A stretch of DNA of 64,000 nt, taken from contig NZ_LFIP02000002.1 in the NCBI RefSeq assembly GCF_001189235.2, positions 411 to 64,410 of the forward strand, read 5' to 3'. Source of the DNA: Bradyrhizobium embrapense (GTDB taxonomy: Bacteria > Pseudomonadota > Alphaproteobacteria > Rhizobiales > Xanthobacteraceae). Below the pieces are notes generated by a model, which worked only from the letters and a program-made list of their open reading frames with translations, had not been told where the DNA came from and searched no databases. This document shows, in pieces, positions 41,871-52,083 of the stretch; position 1 is the stretch's first letter; each line of letters opens with the position of its first letter. Both the position numbers and the translations under genes were made by a program.

Positions 41871-42905
41871 ATGAATGCGGACCGGCCGATCGGCATCGCG
41901 GGCGCCGGAAGCATAGGCTGCTTCGTCGGCGGCATGCTGGCTGCGTCCGGCCGCCGGGTCGCGCTGCTGGCGCGGCCGCGGTTGATCCAGGAGATCGCAG
42001 GGAACGGCTTGCGGGTCAGCAGTTTCGACGGCTCTGAGCGGATGGTATCCGCCGACCGGCTCATTCTGTCCGACGATCCGTCGATCCTGCGCGACGTCGA
42101 TACCGTGCTGGTGACGGTGAAGAGTGCCGATACGGGCGAGATCGCCGAATTGATCGCACGCCACGCAGCTGCCGATGCCGCGGTGATCAGCCTGCAGAAC
42201 GGCGTCGGCAATGTGCCGCTGCTGCGCGACCGCCTGCCGGGCCGCAAGGTGCTCGGCGGCATGGTGCCGTTCAACGTGGTCGCGCTCGGCGACGGCCGCT
42301 TCCATCGCTCGACCTCGGGCGACATCGTGATCGCGCAGGATGATGCCGCCACCGCGGCGCTTCTGTCGGTGCCGGGCCTCGCGTTTAACAGCACCGGCAA
42401 CATCGACGGCGTGCAGTGGGGCAAGCTGATCGTCAATCTCAACAACGCGCTCAATGCGCTGTCCAACATCCCGCTGCGGCAGCAACTCGCACAGCGCGGC
42501 TGGCGACGATTGTTCGCCGACCAGATGGCGGAGGGTTTGGCCGCGATTAGCGCCGAAGGGATCGTGCCGGTGTCGCCGACGCCATTGCCCTCGAATTGGA
42601 TGCCGACATTGTTGCGGCTGCCGGACGCGCTGTTCGACATGCTGCTCGGCCGCACCATGAAGATCGATCCCGAAGCGCGCTCCTCGATGTGGGAAGATCT
42701 GCAGCGGGGCCGGCGCACCGAGATCGACTATCTGCAGGGCGTGATCACCGCGATCGCGGATCGCCGCGGCCTTGAGGCTCCGCTGTCGCGCCGCGTCATC
42801 GCGCTGATCCGGAAGGCGGAAGCCGACGGCAAGGGCTCGCCGGGGCTGACGCCGGAACAGATTCGCGACGGCTCCGCCACAGCGATTCAACAATCAAGGA
42901 GGTGA
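41871..42905 (+). CDS. 2-dehydropantoate 2-reductase family protein
   Basis: 344 residues. N-terminal NADP Rossmann motif IGIAGAGSIGCFVGGMLA, the substrate-loop VTVKSADTGEIAE and SLQNGVGN, the catalytic-lysine region GVQWGKLIVNLNNALNAL, and the C-terminal helix part (SSMWEDLQRGRRTEIDYLQG). This is the PanE/ApbA family, which reduces ketopantoate to pantoate in coenzyme A synthesis. A second copy lies at 58362-59336, so one or both may have other keto-acid substrates. No gene symbol is assigned for that reason. Confidence 0.9.
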   Translation: MNADRPIGIAGAGSIGCFVGGMLAASGRRVALLARPRLIQEIAGNGLRVSSFDGSERMVSADRLILSDDPSILRDVDTVLVTVKSADTGEIAELIARHAAADAAVISLQNGVGNVPLLRDRLPGRKVLGGMVPFNVVALGDGRFHRSTSGDIVIAQDDAATAALLSVPGLAFNSTGNIDGVQWGKLIVNLNNALNALSNIPLRQQLAQRGWRRLFADQMAEGLAAISAEGIVPVSPTPLPSNWMPTLLRLPDALFDMLLGRTMKIDPEARSSMWEDLQRGRRTEIDYLQGVITAIADRRGLEAPLSRRVIALIRKAEADGKGSPGLTPEQIRDGSATAIQQSRR

Positions 42906-42909
42906 CGTC

Positions 42910-43104
42910 ATGAAACGATCCTGCATCATGCTGCTCATGCTTGTCGCGCTCGCTGGTCCGGTTCGCGCGGCGCCGCCGACCGTGGTGCCTTCGCCAGGCT
43001 ACGATGCGCGATTGCAGGAGCAGCGCGCGGCGGCGAGCCGATCGGCCGCGCCTGCGCATCAACCGGTCGCGCATCGACGCCACAAGCGCGGGCACGCGCG
43101 CTGA
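42910..43104 (+). CDS. Small secreted basic protein, unknown
   Basis: 64 residues. A clear signal peptide (MKRSCIMLLMLVALAGPVRA) and a short His/Arg-rich mature part (HQPVAHRRHKRGHAR). AAGGAGGTGACGTC gives a strong ribosome site just before the ATG, 4 bp after the reductase stop. No family recognised. It may be cotranscribed with the reductase and the CAP-domain gene; a metal-binding or cationic peptide role is only a guess. Confidence 0.65.
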   Translation: MKRSCIMLLMLVALAGPVRAAPPTVVPSPGYDARLQEQRAAASRSAAPAHQPVAHRRHKRGHAR

Positions 43105-43126
43105 TCCATGGGAGAGACTATCTGAG

Positions 43127-43549
43127 ATGAAGCCGCTCGTTCTTGCACTCACCCTTCTGCTTGGCTCTGTCGCGACGGCAAGCGCCGCCGACTATGCCGG
43201 CTCGATCAGCGCCTACCGACGCGCCAACGGCATGCCTGCGGTGAAGCTCGACGCGAAGCTGAATGCGATGGCGCTGAAGCAGGCGCAGGCGATGTCGGCG
43301 ACCGGATCGGTCAGCCACTCTGCGGGCGGCAGCTTCTTCACCCGTATCGCACCGCTGAAGAAGCAGCGCGCCGCGGAAAATATCGGTGCCGGTTTCATCG
43401 CTTTCGGCGAGATGCTGAAGCAGTGGGAGGACTCGGCGGGGCATCGCGAGAATCTCTTGATGCCGGGCGCGAAGCGCGTCGGCGTGGCCTTCGTCGACAA
43501 TCCGACGTCGCCGTACCGCAGGTTCTGGGCGATGGTGATTACCGACTGA
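43127..43549 (+). CDS. CAP (SCP/PR1) domain protein, secreted
   Basis: 140 residues. Signal peptide to about 20 (LVLALTLLLGSVATASA). CAP-domain pattern: ISAYRRANGMPAVKLDAKL, ALKQAQAMSATGSVSHSAGG, ENIGAGF, WEDSAGHRENLLMPGAKRVG, ending FWAMVITD. Bacterial CAP proteins are extracytoplasmic, often linked to the envelope; enzymatic function is mostly unclear. The last 11 bp overlap the convergent gene on the other strand. Confidence 0.9.
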   Translation: MKPLVLALTLLLGSVATASAADYAGSISAYRRANGMPAVKLDAKLNAMALKQAQAMSATGSVSHSAGGSFFTRIAPLKKQRAAENIGAGFIAFGEMLKQWEDSAGHRENLLMPGAKRVGVAFVDNPTSPYRRFWAMVITD

Positions 43550-44225
43550 CGTCTGTTCGCTTCGCGAGTTTGGTCGGCGGCGACGACGCCGGTGTGAACA
43601 GCTTCTTCAGGCCGTCCAATCCTTCGGAAAGCCGCGGCCATTCACAGGAGAACGTACCCTTCACGCAATTTGCCGCCTGCGGCCGTACCCTGGGAAGAGG
43701 CGCGGCAGCGACCCGCGGTTTAGCCGGGCGTGCGACCGGTGCCGGGACTTTCGCCGGCTCGCTGCGCACCGGCTCGCTCTGCAGTGATGCCTGCTGAAGC
43801 TGCGGCGGCCGCTCCTGCCGCTTTTCCTGCCGCTCGAGCTGCTTGGCATTGAACGCCGCGACGATGCTGGAGCGGCGCTCCTTTTCGAGATAGCCGGTAT
43901 ACTCCTGGTCGATCTTCTTCTGCTCCTCCGGCGTCGGATTGGGGCCGGCGATGTCGAAGCTGCGGTCCTGCATGAAGTCGTAGTAAGTGTAACCCCCACC
44001 GGGCTTGCGGCGGCCGGCAAACTTGGCATTGCAGTCGGCAAGTTGCGCAGTCTTGTCTTCCCTGGTCTTCGCTTTCTCAGCGAGGTCGGCGCAATCCTCA
44101 AAATCCTTCGGCGCGCTGCGCCACCATTGCGCATGCGCGCTCATCGGCGCCAGCGCGGACGCGGCGACGAAAACGGCAACAGCCAACGTCGATGATCGTG
44201 ACGGCATCACGGACATTGCAACCAA
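43539..44225 (-). CDS. Secreted Pro/Gln-rich protein, unknown
   Basis: 228 residues. Signal peptide ending about residue 32 (APMSAHA, mature QWWRSAPKDFED). An N-terminal cysteine-containing region (DCADLAEKAKTREDKTAQLADC), GGGYTYYDFMQDRSFDIAGP, a charged stretch (EYTGYLEKERRSS), a Gln/Pro-rich linker, and a C-terminal CVKGTFSCEWP with paired cysteines. I do not recognise the family. Start is the first ATG of three near 44205-44225. Convergent overlap of 11 bp with the CAP gene. Confidence 0.75.
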   Translation of the reverse strand: MVAMSVMPSRSSTLAVAVFVAASALAPMSAHAQWWRSAPKDFEDCADLAEKAKTREDKTAQLADCNAKFAGRRKPGGGYTYYDFMQDRSFDIAGPNPTPEEQKKIDQEYTGYLEKERRSSIVAAFNAKQLERQEKRQERPPQLQQASLQSEPVRSEPAKVPAPVARPAKPRVAAAPLPRVRPQAANCVKGTFSCEWPRLSEGLDGLKKLFTPASSPPTKLAKRTDVSR

Positions 44226-44423
44226 ATCCGAACGACAGAGAGTAAGCCGATTGTCGCCATTTTAGTGACGCTTGTCACCCCGGAACCGGACGCTTTCCCT
44301 GATCAATTAAGTCGCAGACCGGCCGCCTGGCCTGATCGGATAATCGCTGCAGGCATTTGTAATATTTCAAGAATTCCTGCCGTGCCGGCGCGCCGGATGT
44401 CGGAACAATTCGTCTCGAATCGT

Positions 44424-45521
44424 TCACTTGACCCGATGCAGCAGTGCGACGAGTTCCGCCTGCCGGTGCGTGCCGGTCTTCTGGAAGATCGTCTTGAGCT
44501 GATTGCGCGCGGTGGCAAGGGCAATGCCGGCTTCCTGTGCGGCCGCCTCGACCGAATCGCCGCGCGCAAGCCGCGTGGCGAGGCGCGCCTGCGCCGGCGT
44601 CAGCTCGAACGTCGCCGCCAGCAACGCCTGATCGAACGCGGCGTTGCCTTCAAGATCGCGGATCAACAGGATCGCGCGCGCGCCGAGAAACGGCGAGCGC
44701 GCGGCGGGAGGCACCGGCTGCATCTGGATCACGATCGGCCGCTTGTCGATCCTGCGCACCACGATCGGCGCTGTCGGGAGCGGATGCAGGTCCGAACTGT
44801 GGGCCAAAAGATCGATCAGCCTGGCCAGATCGGCATTGGCCTGCCGGTCGGCCAAGGTGAGGCGGTTGTTGCGGATCGCAAGGTCATGGCCGAGGCAGGC
44901 TTCCGCATGGCCGTTCATGCCGATGACGGCGCCGAAGCGGCCCACGGCGATTGCAGCGACCTGGATCAGGTCGAGTGCGCTGGTGATGCCCGAAATCGCG
45001 GAGCGGCCGACGACGGTGGACAGCGTCGCGGCTTCGGTCAGCCGCGCCGACACGCGCGAGAGTGCCTTGACCTCGTCGGCCTCGAACATGCCTTCCTTCG
45101 GCGTGCGCTGGATGCTCATTGCCCATAATGCCGGGCCGGCGCGGAAGCCGATGGCGGCAAACCATTTCAGCCCGAATGCGCCGAGCGTCGCGTAAAGCGG
45201 ATCGCGCATCATCTCGGCTTCGGACTCGAAAAGGTCCGCATCGGTGATGACATTGACCCCGGCGTTCATCAAGGGCACGCCGCGTGCCGCGCGGATGTCG
45301 GTGAGATGAAGATTGTGCGGGAAATAGGTTTTGGTGAAATAGTCGCTGATCGATTCCGAGCGCGGAATGTCTTCGGTGCGAATATCGCTCTGGAGCATCG
45401 CAGCCCCGGTCGCGCCGACCGACGCGCAGACCTCGTCCATGAAGGACGGCCAGGTCGCTGGATCGAGAACCACGTCGCCGAGGCGCGCAGTCACATCGTC
45501 TAGCCTGTGCAGGTCGACCAA
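44424..45521 (-). CDS. LuxR-type helix-turn-helix regulator
   Basis: 365 residues. The C-terminal 60 residues are a LuxR-type DNA-binding domain: FELTPAQARLATRLARGDSVEAAA and ATARNQLKTIFQKTGTHRQAEL. The N-terminal 300 residues lack the AHL-binding pattern and resemble a sensory domain of large helix-turn-helix proteins in rhizobia; the ligand is unknown. No partner gene is tightly linked; the upstream 190 bp to the TetR gene hold nothing I can name. It may act as a stand-alone activator. Confidence 0.85.
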   Translation of the reverse strand: MVDLHRLDDVTARLGDVVLDPATWPSFMDEVCASVGATGAAMLQSDIRTEDIPRSESISDYFTKTYFPHNLHLTDIRAARGVPLMNAGVNVITDADLFESEAEMMRDPLYATLGAFGLKWFAAIGFRAGPALWAMSIQRTPKEGMFEADEVKALSRVSARLTEAATLSTVVGRSAISGITSALDLIQVAAIAVGRFGAVIGMNGHAEACLGHDLAIRNNRLTLADRQANADLARLIDLLAHSSDLHPLPTAPIVVRRIDKRPIVIQMQPVPPAARSPFLGARAILLIRDLEGNAAFDQALLAATFELTPAQARLATRLARGDSVEAAAQEAGIALATARNQLKTIFQKTGTHRQAELVALLHRVK

Positions 45522-45712
45522 AGTTCAGCTCCGCCGATGCGAACAGCGTTGTTTTGACAGGCGAAACAGGCTGCGCCTCGTTGCGCCCGGTACCGGGCAT
45601 AAGACAACCCAGGGCGCCCGATATGCAAGTTAAATCAGCGACAGGCTAGAAGCTCGGCCCGCAAGCCATGGCGAAACATGATCGAAAATCGGCGAGTGGC
45701 GCGAGCCCACCG

Positions 45713-46363
45713 CTACGGCAAATGCAAGCCCCGGCGGCGATCGGCCTCGGTCAATGCCACACGGCAGAAGCCGGCGGCGATCGCGACGACGTCCTCAACG
45801 GCTTGCGGATATTGCTTCGAGACCCAGCGCAGCGCGATCGAGATGACGGCGCCGACCATGCCGATCGAGAGCAGCGTGGCAGCCCCGGCTTTTTCACCCT
45901 GTTTGGGCTCTGATGTCGGCGGCACCAGGATGTCGCCGAAGACGCGCAGGGCGTCGAGCTTGACCGCATCGACCGCCGGACTGATGCCGGAAATCTCCAG
46001 CAGGAAGACCCGCGCGGGCTTCGGGTGCTCCTTCAATCGGGTGAAATACAGCGTCAGCGCGGCCCGCAGCCGCATCTCGGCATCGTCGCCAGCCGCCACC
46101 GCAGCTGCCGTCATCTCCTCGTGGAGGTGGCCGACGACATGGTTGTAGGCGGCGATCAGCAAGGCTTCGCTGTTGGCAAAGGATTCGTAGAAATAGCGTT
46201 CGGTGAGCTCGGCCGCCTCGCAGATCGCCTTCACGGTCGCGCCGCGATAGCCGACCTCGCCATAGACCTCGATCGCCGCGTCGATCAGCTTCAATCGCCG
46301 CTCGGCGCGGCGTTCCTCGGCGTCCATGCCGCCATAGAGGCGGGCTTTGCGGCTGCTTGCCAT
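45713..46363 (-). CDS. TetR family repressor
   Basis: 216 residues. N-terminal TetR helix-turn-helix: RRLKLIDAAIEVYGEVGYRGATVKAICEAAELTERYFYE in sequence (residues 22-60), followed by the ligand domain. Start at the ATG at 46361-46363 (MASSRKARL). Divergent from a Baeyer-Villiger-type monooxygenase with a set of inverted repeats between them, the same arrangement as EthR/EthA. It probably represses the monooxygenase, and its own gene, until an inducer binds. Confidence 0.9.
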   Translation of the reverse strand: MASSRKARLYGGMDAEERRAERRLKLIDAAIEVYGEVGYRGATVKAICEAAELTERYFYESFANSEALLIAAYNHVVGHLHEEMTAAAVAAGDDAEMRLRAALTLYFTRLKEHPKPARVFLLEISGISPAVDAVKLDALRVFGDILVPPTSEPKQGEKAGAATLLSIGMVGAVISIALRWVSKQYPQAVEDVVAIAAGFCRVALTEADRRRGLHLP

Positions 46364-46384
46364 GAAAGTGTATTGACACGGGCC

Positions 46385-46423
46385 ATTGTCAGATGTCAAG
46401 TTATCTGACAATACATATTGTCA
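46385..46423. promoter_or_regulatory. Likely TetR operator between regulator and monooxygenase
   Basis: Inverted repeat ATTGTCAGAT (46385-46394) and ATCTGACAAT (46403-46412) with an 8-bp spacer; a second, overlapping one TGACAAT (46406-46412), ACAT, ATTGTCA (46417-46423). TGACAAT half-sites thus occur three times. It lies 22 bp from the TetR start and 25 bp from the monooxygenase start. Confidence 0.65.
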
Positions 46424-46447
46424 ATTCTGCCGCGGGAGGGTCAGGGC

Positions 46448-47953
46448 ATGTCTGCTCATTTCGACGTGTTGATCGTGGGTGCCGGGCTGTCGGGCATTGG
46501 CGCCGGCTATCATCTGCAGACCAATTGTCCGGACCGCAGCTACGCCATCCTCGAAGGCCGCGATTGCATCGGCGGGACCTGGGACCTGTTCCGCTATCCC
46601 GGCATCCGCTCCGATTCCGACATGTACACGCTCGGCTATTCGTTCCGGCCGTGGACCGAGCCGAAGGCGATCGCCGACGGCCCGTCGATCCTGAACTATG
46701 TGCGCGAGACCGCGCGCGTGTACGGCATCGACAAGAACATCCGCTTCAACCATCGCGTCGTGCGTGCCGACTGGTCGTCGGCCGACTCGCAATGGACGGT
46801 CGAGGTCGAGCGCGGGCCGGAGAAGACGATCGAGCATCTCACCTGCAACTTCCTGTTCATGTGCAGCGGCTACTACAAATATGAGCACGGCTACACGCCT
46901 GAATTCCCCGGCATCGCCGATTTCGCCGGCCGCGTCGTCCATCCGCAGAAGTGGACCGACGACATCGACTATACTGCCAAGAAGGTGGTGGTGGTCGGCA
47001 GCGGCGCGACCGCGGTGACGCTGGTGCCGGAGATGGCCAAGACCGCCGCTCACGTCACGATGCTGCAGCGTTCGCCGACCTATGTCGTGGCGCGGCCGGA
47101 CGAGGACAAGGTCGCCAACTGGCTGCGGGCGCGGCTGCCGGCAAAGCTCGCCTACGGCCTCACGCGCTGGAAGAACGTCCTGTTCGGCATGTATTTCTAC
47201 CGGCTCTGCAAGCGCGATCCGGAGCGCGTGAAGAAGCTGATCCTCGGCGGCGTGCGCCACGCGCTCGGTCCCGACTACGACGTCGCCACCCATTTCACGC
47301 CGCGCTACAATCCGTGGGACCAGCGGCTCTGCCTGGTGCCGAACGGCGATCTCTTTCAGTCGTTGCGCAGCGGTCGATCGTCCGTTGTCACCGACGAGAT
47401 CGAGACCTTCACGCCGGGCGGCATCAAGCTCAAGAGCGGCAATGTGCTCGACGCCGACGTCGTGGTGACCGCGACCGGTCTCGATCTGCAGGTGCTCGGC
47501 GGGCTCGAGATCAAGGTCGACGGCGCGCCGGTCGATCTGTCGAAGACCATGAACTACAAGGGGCTGATGTATTCGGGCGTGCCGAACCTTGCTGCTGCCT
47601 TCGGCTACACCAATGCGTCCTGGACGCTGAAATGCGACCTGACCTGCGAATATGTCTGCCGCATGCTCAATCACATGAAGGCGAATGGCTACGCGCAAGT
47701 CACGCCGCGGCGGAACGATCCTGATGTGACCGAGCTGCCCTGGGTGGATTTCTCCTCGGGCTATATCCAGCGCGCCGCCGCCAGGTTCCCCAAGCAGGGC
47801 TCGCGCCGGCCGTGGCGGCTGTACCAGAACTATGCACTCGATATCATGACGCTGCGTTTCGGCTCGCTGAAGGACGAAGCGATCGAGTTTCTGCCGGCGC
47901 GCCGGGCCGGCGCGGCGAATGCCGCCGCGAATCCGGCCCGGCAGGTGGCGTAG
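46448..47953 (+). CDS. Flavin-containing Baeyer-Villiger-type monooxygenase
   Basis: 501 residues, cytoplasmic. FAD motif VGAGLSGIGAG at 10-20, the Baeyer-Villiger fingerprint FAGRVVHPQKW at 159-169, and NADPH motif VVGSGATAV at 182-190. GGTWDLFRYPGIRSDSDM is typical of the family, which includes EthA. It inserts oxygen next to a ketone or oxidises sulfur/nitrogen compounds using NADPH and O2. GGGAGGGTCAGGGC precedes the ATG. Regulation by the divergent TetR gene is likely. Confidence 0.93.
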   Translation: MSAHFDVLIVGAGLSGIGAGYHLQTNCPDRSYAILEGRDCIGGTWDLFRYPGIRSDSDMYTLGYSFRPWTEPKAIADGPSILNYVRETARVYGIDKNIRFNHRVVRADWSSADSQWTVEVERGPEKTIEHLTCNFLFMCSGYYKYEHGYTPEFPGIADFAGRVVHPQKWTDDIDYTAKKVVVVGSGATAVTLVPEMAKTAAHVTMLQRSPTYVVARPDEDKVANWLRARLPAKLAYGLTRWKNVLFGMYFYRLCKRDPERVKKLILGGVRHALGPDYDVATHFTPRYNPWDQRLCLVPNGDLFQSLRSGRSSVVTDEIETFTPGGIKLKSGNVLDADVVVTATGLDLQVLGGLEIKVDGAPVDLSKTMNYKGLMYSGVPNLAAAFGYTNASWTLKCDLTCEYVCRMLNHMKANGYAQVTPRRNDPDVTELPWVDFSSGYIQRAAARFPKQGSRRPWRLYQNYALDIMTLRFGSLKDEAIEFLPARRAGAANAAANPARQVA

Positions 47954-48068
47954 CGCACGCAGCGCCGAACTCGCGCAACGCACGCCCCAGTGTGGCGTGG
48001 GCTGGCGATCACCCGGTAGCTCTGCTATGGGAGGGCGGCGCCCGCATGCTTCGGCTTGCGGGGGGTGC

Positions 48069-48145
48069 GGTCCCGTAGCTCAGCCGGATAGAGCGACGGT
48101 TTCCTAAACCGTAGGTCGGAAGTTCGAGTCTTCCCGGGATCGCCA
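48069..48145 (+). tRNA. tRNA-Arg (anticodon CCT)
   Basis: 77 nt cloverleaf: acceptor GGTCCCG paired with CGGGATC (one G-T pair), D-arm GCTC/GAGC, anticodon stem ACGGT/ACCGT around TTCCTAA, T-arm GGAAG/CTTCC with TTCGAGT, discriminator G and encoded CCA. It decodes AGG. A T-rich patch follows. No integrase or attachment repeat was seen next to it. Confidence 0.97.
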
Positions 48146-48352
48146 TTTTCCGCCTGGCCCGCTCCGCAGGTCGGCAGCCCGCCCGTTCGCAGCTTCCTTG
48201 CGCCAATCGATGGCTGAATCCGAGATTCGGCTCCATGACCGGCGGAGTTGCGGTCGGCGCAGCACTGCAATGTCGCAAGCGTGTGCCGCCCGGGCGCGAC
48301 TTTCGCTGGACGCTGCGTCGGCCGCAGTGATAACGGCTGCGAAAACCATCTC

Positions 48353-49201
48353 ATGACGGGCCGCATGCCGAAACCTCCGCCTCCTTCCCATCGCGGGCCC
48401 AGCCCATCCCCGGTTCTGCAGCGCGCGATGATGGCGTTGCAGATGGGGCAGGTCGTCGAAGCCGAGCGGCTGGCGGCTGAGGTGTTGAAGGCAAACCGGA
48501 ACGATGTCGGCGCGGCCTCGATCCTGGCACGGGCGCTGATGGCCCAGCGGCGCAACGAGGAGGCGATCGCGCCGCTCGAGCGCGCCACGCGCCGCGTCGA
48601 GGATGCCGGCCTCGAGACCCTGCTCGGCGCAGCGCTCGCCGGCGCCGGTCGCCGCAGCGAGGCGATCGATGTGTTGCGGCGAACCACCGCGCGGCGGCCG
48701 CCGTTTCTTCCGGCATTTCAGGAACTGGCGGGACAGTTGGCCTCGGCCAGCCGCTTCGACGAGGCGGTGACCGTCGTCGAGAGCGCGCTTGCTCTCGCGC
48801 CCGCGAGCCTCGAGTTGCAGCTCTTGCTCGGACAGATCCTGCCCCATCGCAATGAGCGCGGCCGGGCGCGCACGATTCTGGAGAAGCTGCGCACCGCGGT
48901 GCCGGGGCATCCCGACATTCTGGCCGCGCTCGCGCGGGTGCTGCTGCTCGACGGCGAATATGCGGCCGCGGCGGATCTCTACCGTCAGGTGCTGGCGCAG
49001 CGCCCCGATGATCCCCTGGCGCGGACCAGCTTCTCCGCCTGTCTGCTGGAAATGGGCGACCGCGCGGCCGGCGAAGCCAATCTGCGTCTTGCGTTGCGCG
49101 GCCGGCCGCAAATGATCGGCCGCACGGCATCCGCGCTGGTCATGTCATCGCATGGCCGCTTCTTCTTCCGTCCCAGCGCGGTTGCGAAGTTTCTGACCTA
49201 G
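48353..49201 (+). CDS. TPR-repeat protein
   Basis: 282 residues. About six tetratricopeptide units are visible from residue 20 on: for example QRAMMALQMGQVVEAERLAA, ALMAQRRNEEAIAPLERAT, LASASRFDEAVTVVESALA and LLLDGEYAAAADLYRQVLAQ. TPR units form a helical scaffold for protein binding; no enzyme domain is attached. No signal peptide, so probably cytoplasmic. Start at the ATG at 48353; the ATG at 48365 (MPKPP) is possible. The partner is unknown. Confidence 0.85.
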   Translation: MTGRMPKPPPPSHRGPSPSPVLQRAMMALQMGQVVEAERLAAEVLKANRNDVGAASILARALMAQRRNEEAIAPLERATRRVEDAGLETLLGAALAGAGRRSEAIDVLRRTTARRPPFLPAFQELAGQLASASRFDEAVTVVESALALAPASLELQLLLGQILPHRNERGRARTILEKLRTAVPGHPDILAALARVLLLDGEYAAAADLYRQVLAQRPDDPLARTSFSACLLEMGDRAAGEANLRLALRGRPQMIGRTASALVMSSHGRFFFRPSAVAKFLT

Positions 49202-49307
49202 GCAAGGTTCGGGCACAAGCTGCGCCACACACTCAGTGTCGTCCCTGCTTGCGCATTGCTTGCGCAGGGACGTCGGACGGCGGGAGCGCGCAACGCGGCC
49301 GCTCGCG

Positions 49308-50021
49308 CTACGTCCGGAACTGGCGGCGATAGAGCCCGGGCTCGCGGGCCATCCGGTTGGACAGTTCCTGCGCGCGCGACGTTTCCTCCGGCGTCATCGG
49401 AGCGGTCTGCGCAACCCAGTTCTCGCGCTTCACCGGAAAACATTGTGCAACCGGCGTGCCCCTGGGCAGGACGCCGCTGAAATTGGTGTCGTGCCAGCGC
49501 GCCGGGAAATGAATCCAGCTGTCGTGAAACAGGTCGCAATCGACCATTCCGGTCAGCGTGGTGAACGGCAGGTCGAACCGGTTGACCGGATGCGTGAAGA
49601 ACAGCGAGTAGCCCGCCGGCGCCTCGATGGTCCATAGATTGATGAACTTGATGAGGAAGCGATCGTGTTCGAACAGCGGCGAGCCGATCACCTGGCTTTC
49701 GTCATGGAATCCGATCGGCGAACGCGGGAATTCGAGAACGCCGCCGGACGGAAGGTCGTTGTCCCATGTGATCTCGCCATTCTCGATCTTGAGGTCGCAG
49801 ATCAGCGGCATCAGAAAGCCCGATGTCATCGCATCGACGAATGGCGGGCAGCGCTTGACGGTATCCTCCTCGCGATTGCTCATCGCATTGAAAGCCTGCG
49901 TCGGCATCGATTTGAGCCATCCGGGAAGGCCCAATGAGGCGGGCACCGGCGGCGGAATCTTGCCTTCGAGCTCCGCCGGGCAGCGGAATTTGATCGCTAT
50001 CGCTTCGTTGTTGTTGGACAC
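49308..50021 (-). CDS. Conserved protein of unknown function (DUF6065-like)
   Basis: 237 residues, no signal peptide or membrane segment. Features: IPPPVPASLGLPGWLKSMPT, RCPPFVDAMTSGFLMPLICD, a central beta-rich part (FEHDRFLIKFINLWTIEAPAGY, FFTHPVNRFDLPF) and a C-terminal VAQCFPVKRENWVAQ. My recollection places it with the DUF6065 family; I cannot confirm that here. The repeated aromatic/Pro pattern suggests a beta-sandwich fold. Function is not inferred. It stands alone on the minus strand. Confidence 0.75.
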   Translation of the reverse strand: MSNNNEAIAIKFRCPAELEGKIPPPVPASLGLPGWLKSMPTQAFNAMSNREEDTVKRCPPFVDAMTSGFLMPLICDLKIENGEITWDNDLPSGGVLEFPRSPIGFHDESQVIGSPLFEHDRFLIKFINLWTIEAPAGYSLFFTHPVNRFDLPFTTLTGMVDCDLFHDSWIHFPARWHDTNFSGVLPRGTPVAQCFPVKRENWVAQTAPMTPEETSRAQELSNRMAREPGLYRRQFRT

Positions 50022-50254
50022 GGCTTGGCCCTTGGTTCGTTCAGTGTCGGCAGCGCCCTTGCGCCAGTCGATGCTGATCTAGCACGCGATGACGGGGCAG
50101 AGAAAGCAGCCGCATCTCGCGCAGGGCGAGCCGCGGCATGGAGATATAAGTTGTTGTTATCATGACGGATAAGGCAACCCTTCGACTCCGGCTGCGGCGC
50201 GCATGCCGATCCCGTTTCAACGCGCCTTTTCGTTCGCCGGTGTGCAAGACTTCA

Positions 50255-50285
50255 CCGATGGGCATTGGCTTTCGATGCCCATCGG
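50255..50285 (+). promoter_or_regulatory. Stem-loop in the aspartase leader
   Basis: Perfect 11-bp arms CCGATGGGCAT and ATGCCCATCGG around a 9-nt loop, 58 bp before the aspartase ATG. It lacks a T run, so it is more likely a regulatory or mRNA-stabilising hairpin than a terminator. Otherwise the region 50022-50342 has no gene I can support. Confidence 0.5.
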
Positions 50286-50342
50286 GCGCATCATGGCCGG
50301 TGTCGCTGACGACAAGATCTGCGAGAGGTAACGGAGAGACCG

Positions 50343-51887
<1,545 letters not shown>

Positions 51888-52083
51888 GCGCAAGCGTTAC
51901 GGATCCCGCCCGACGAACATCCGTTCTGGCCGTTGCAGGACGGACCTGCCGGCCGCATGCCGACGCGTCCGTGATGACGCTTTGTGAAGCCGGTCACACG
52001 TCCATCGGAGATGTATGATACGATGAAGCAACTTTAGATAATTGATGTACCGCGCTCGCGGCACAGGGATTGCGAGGTTTGCC

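Noticed and set aside
46421..47983. 520-codon minus-strand frame opposite the monooxygenase
   Set aside because: The plus strand has the Baeyer-Villiger fingerprint; the antisense product is His/Arg-rich without motifs.
48069..48352. tRNA-Arg as an integration site for a mobile island
   Set aside because: No integrase gene and no second copy of the tRNA 3' end was seen in the window.
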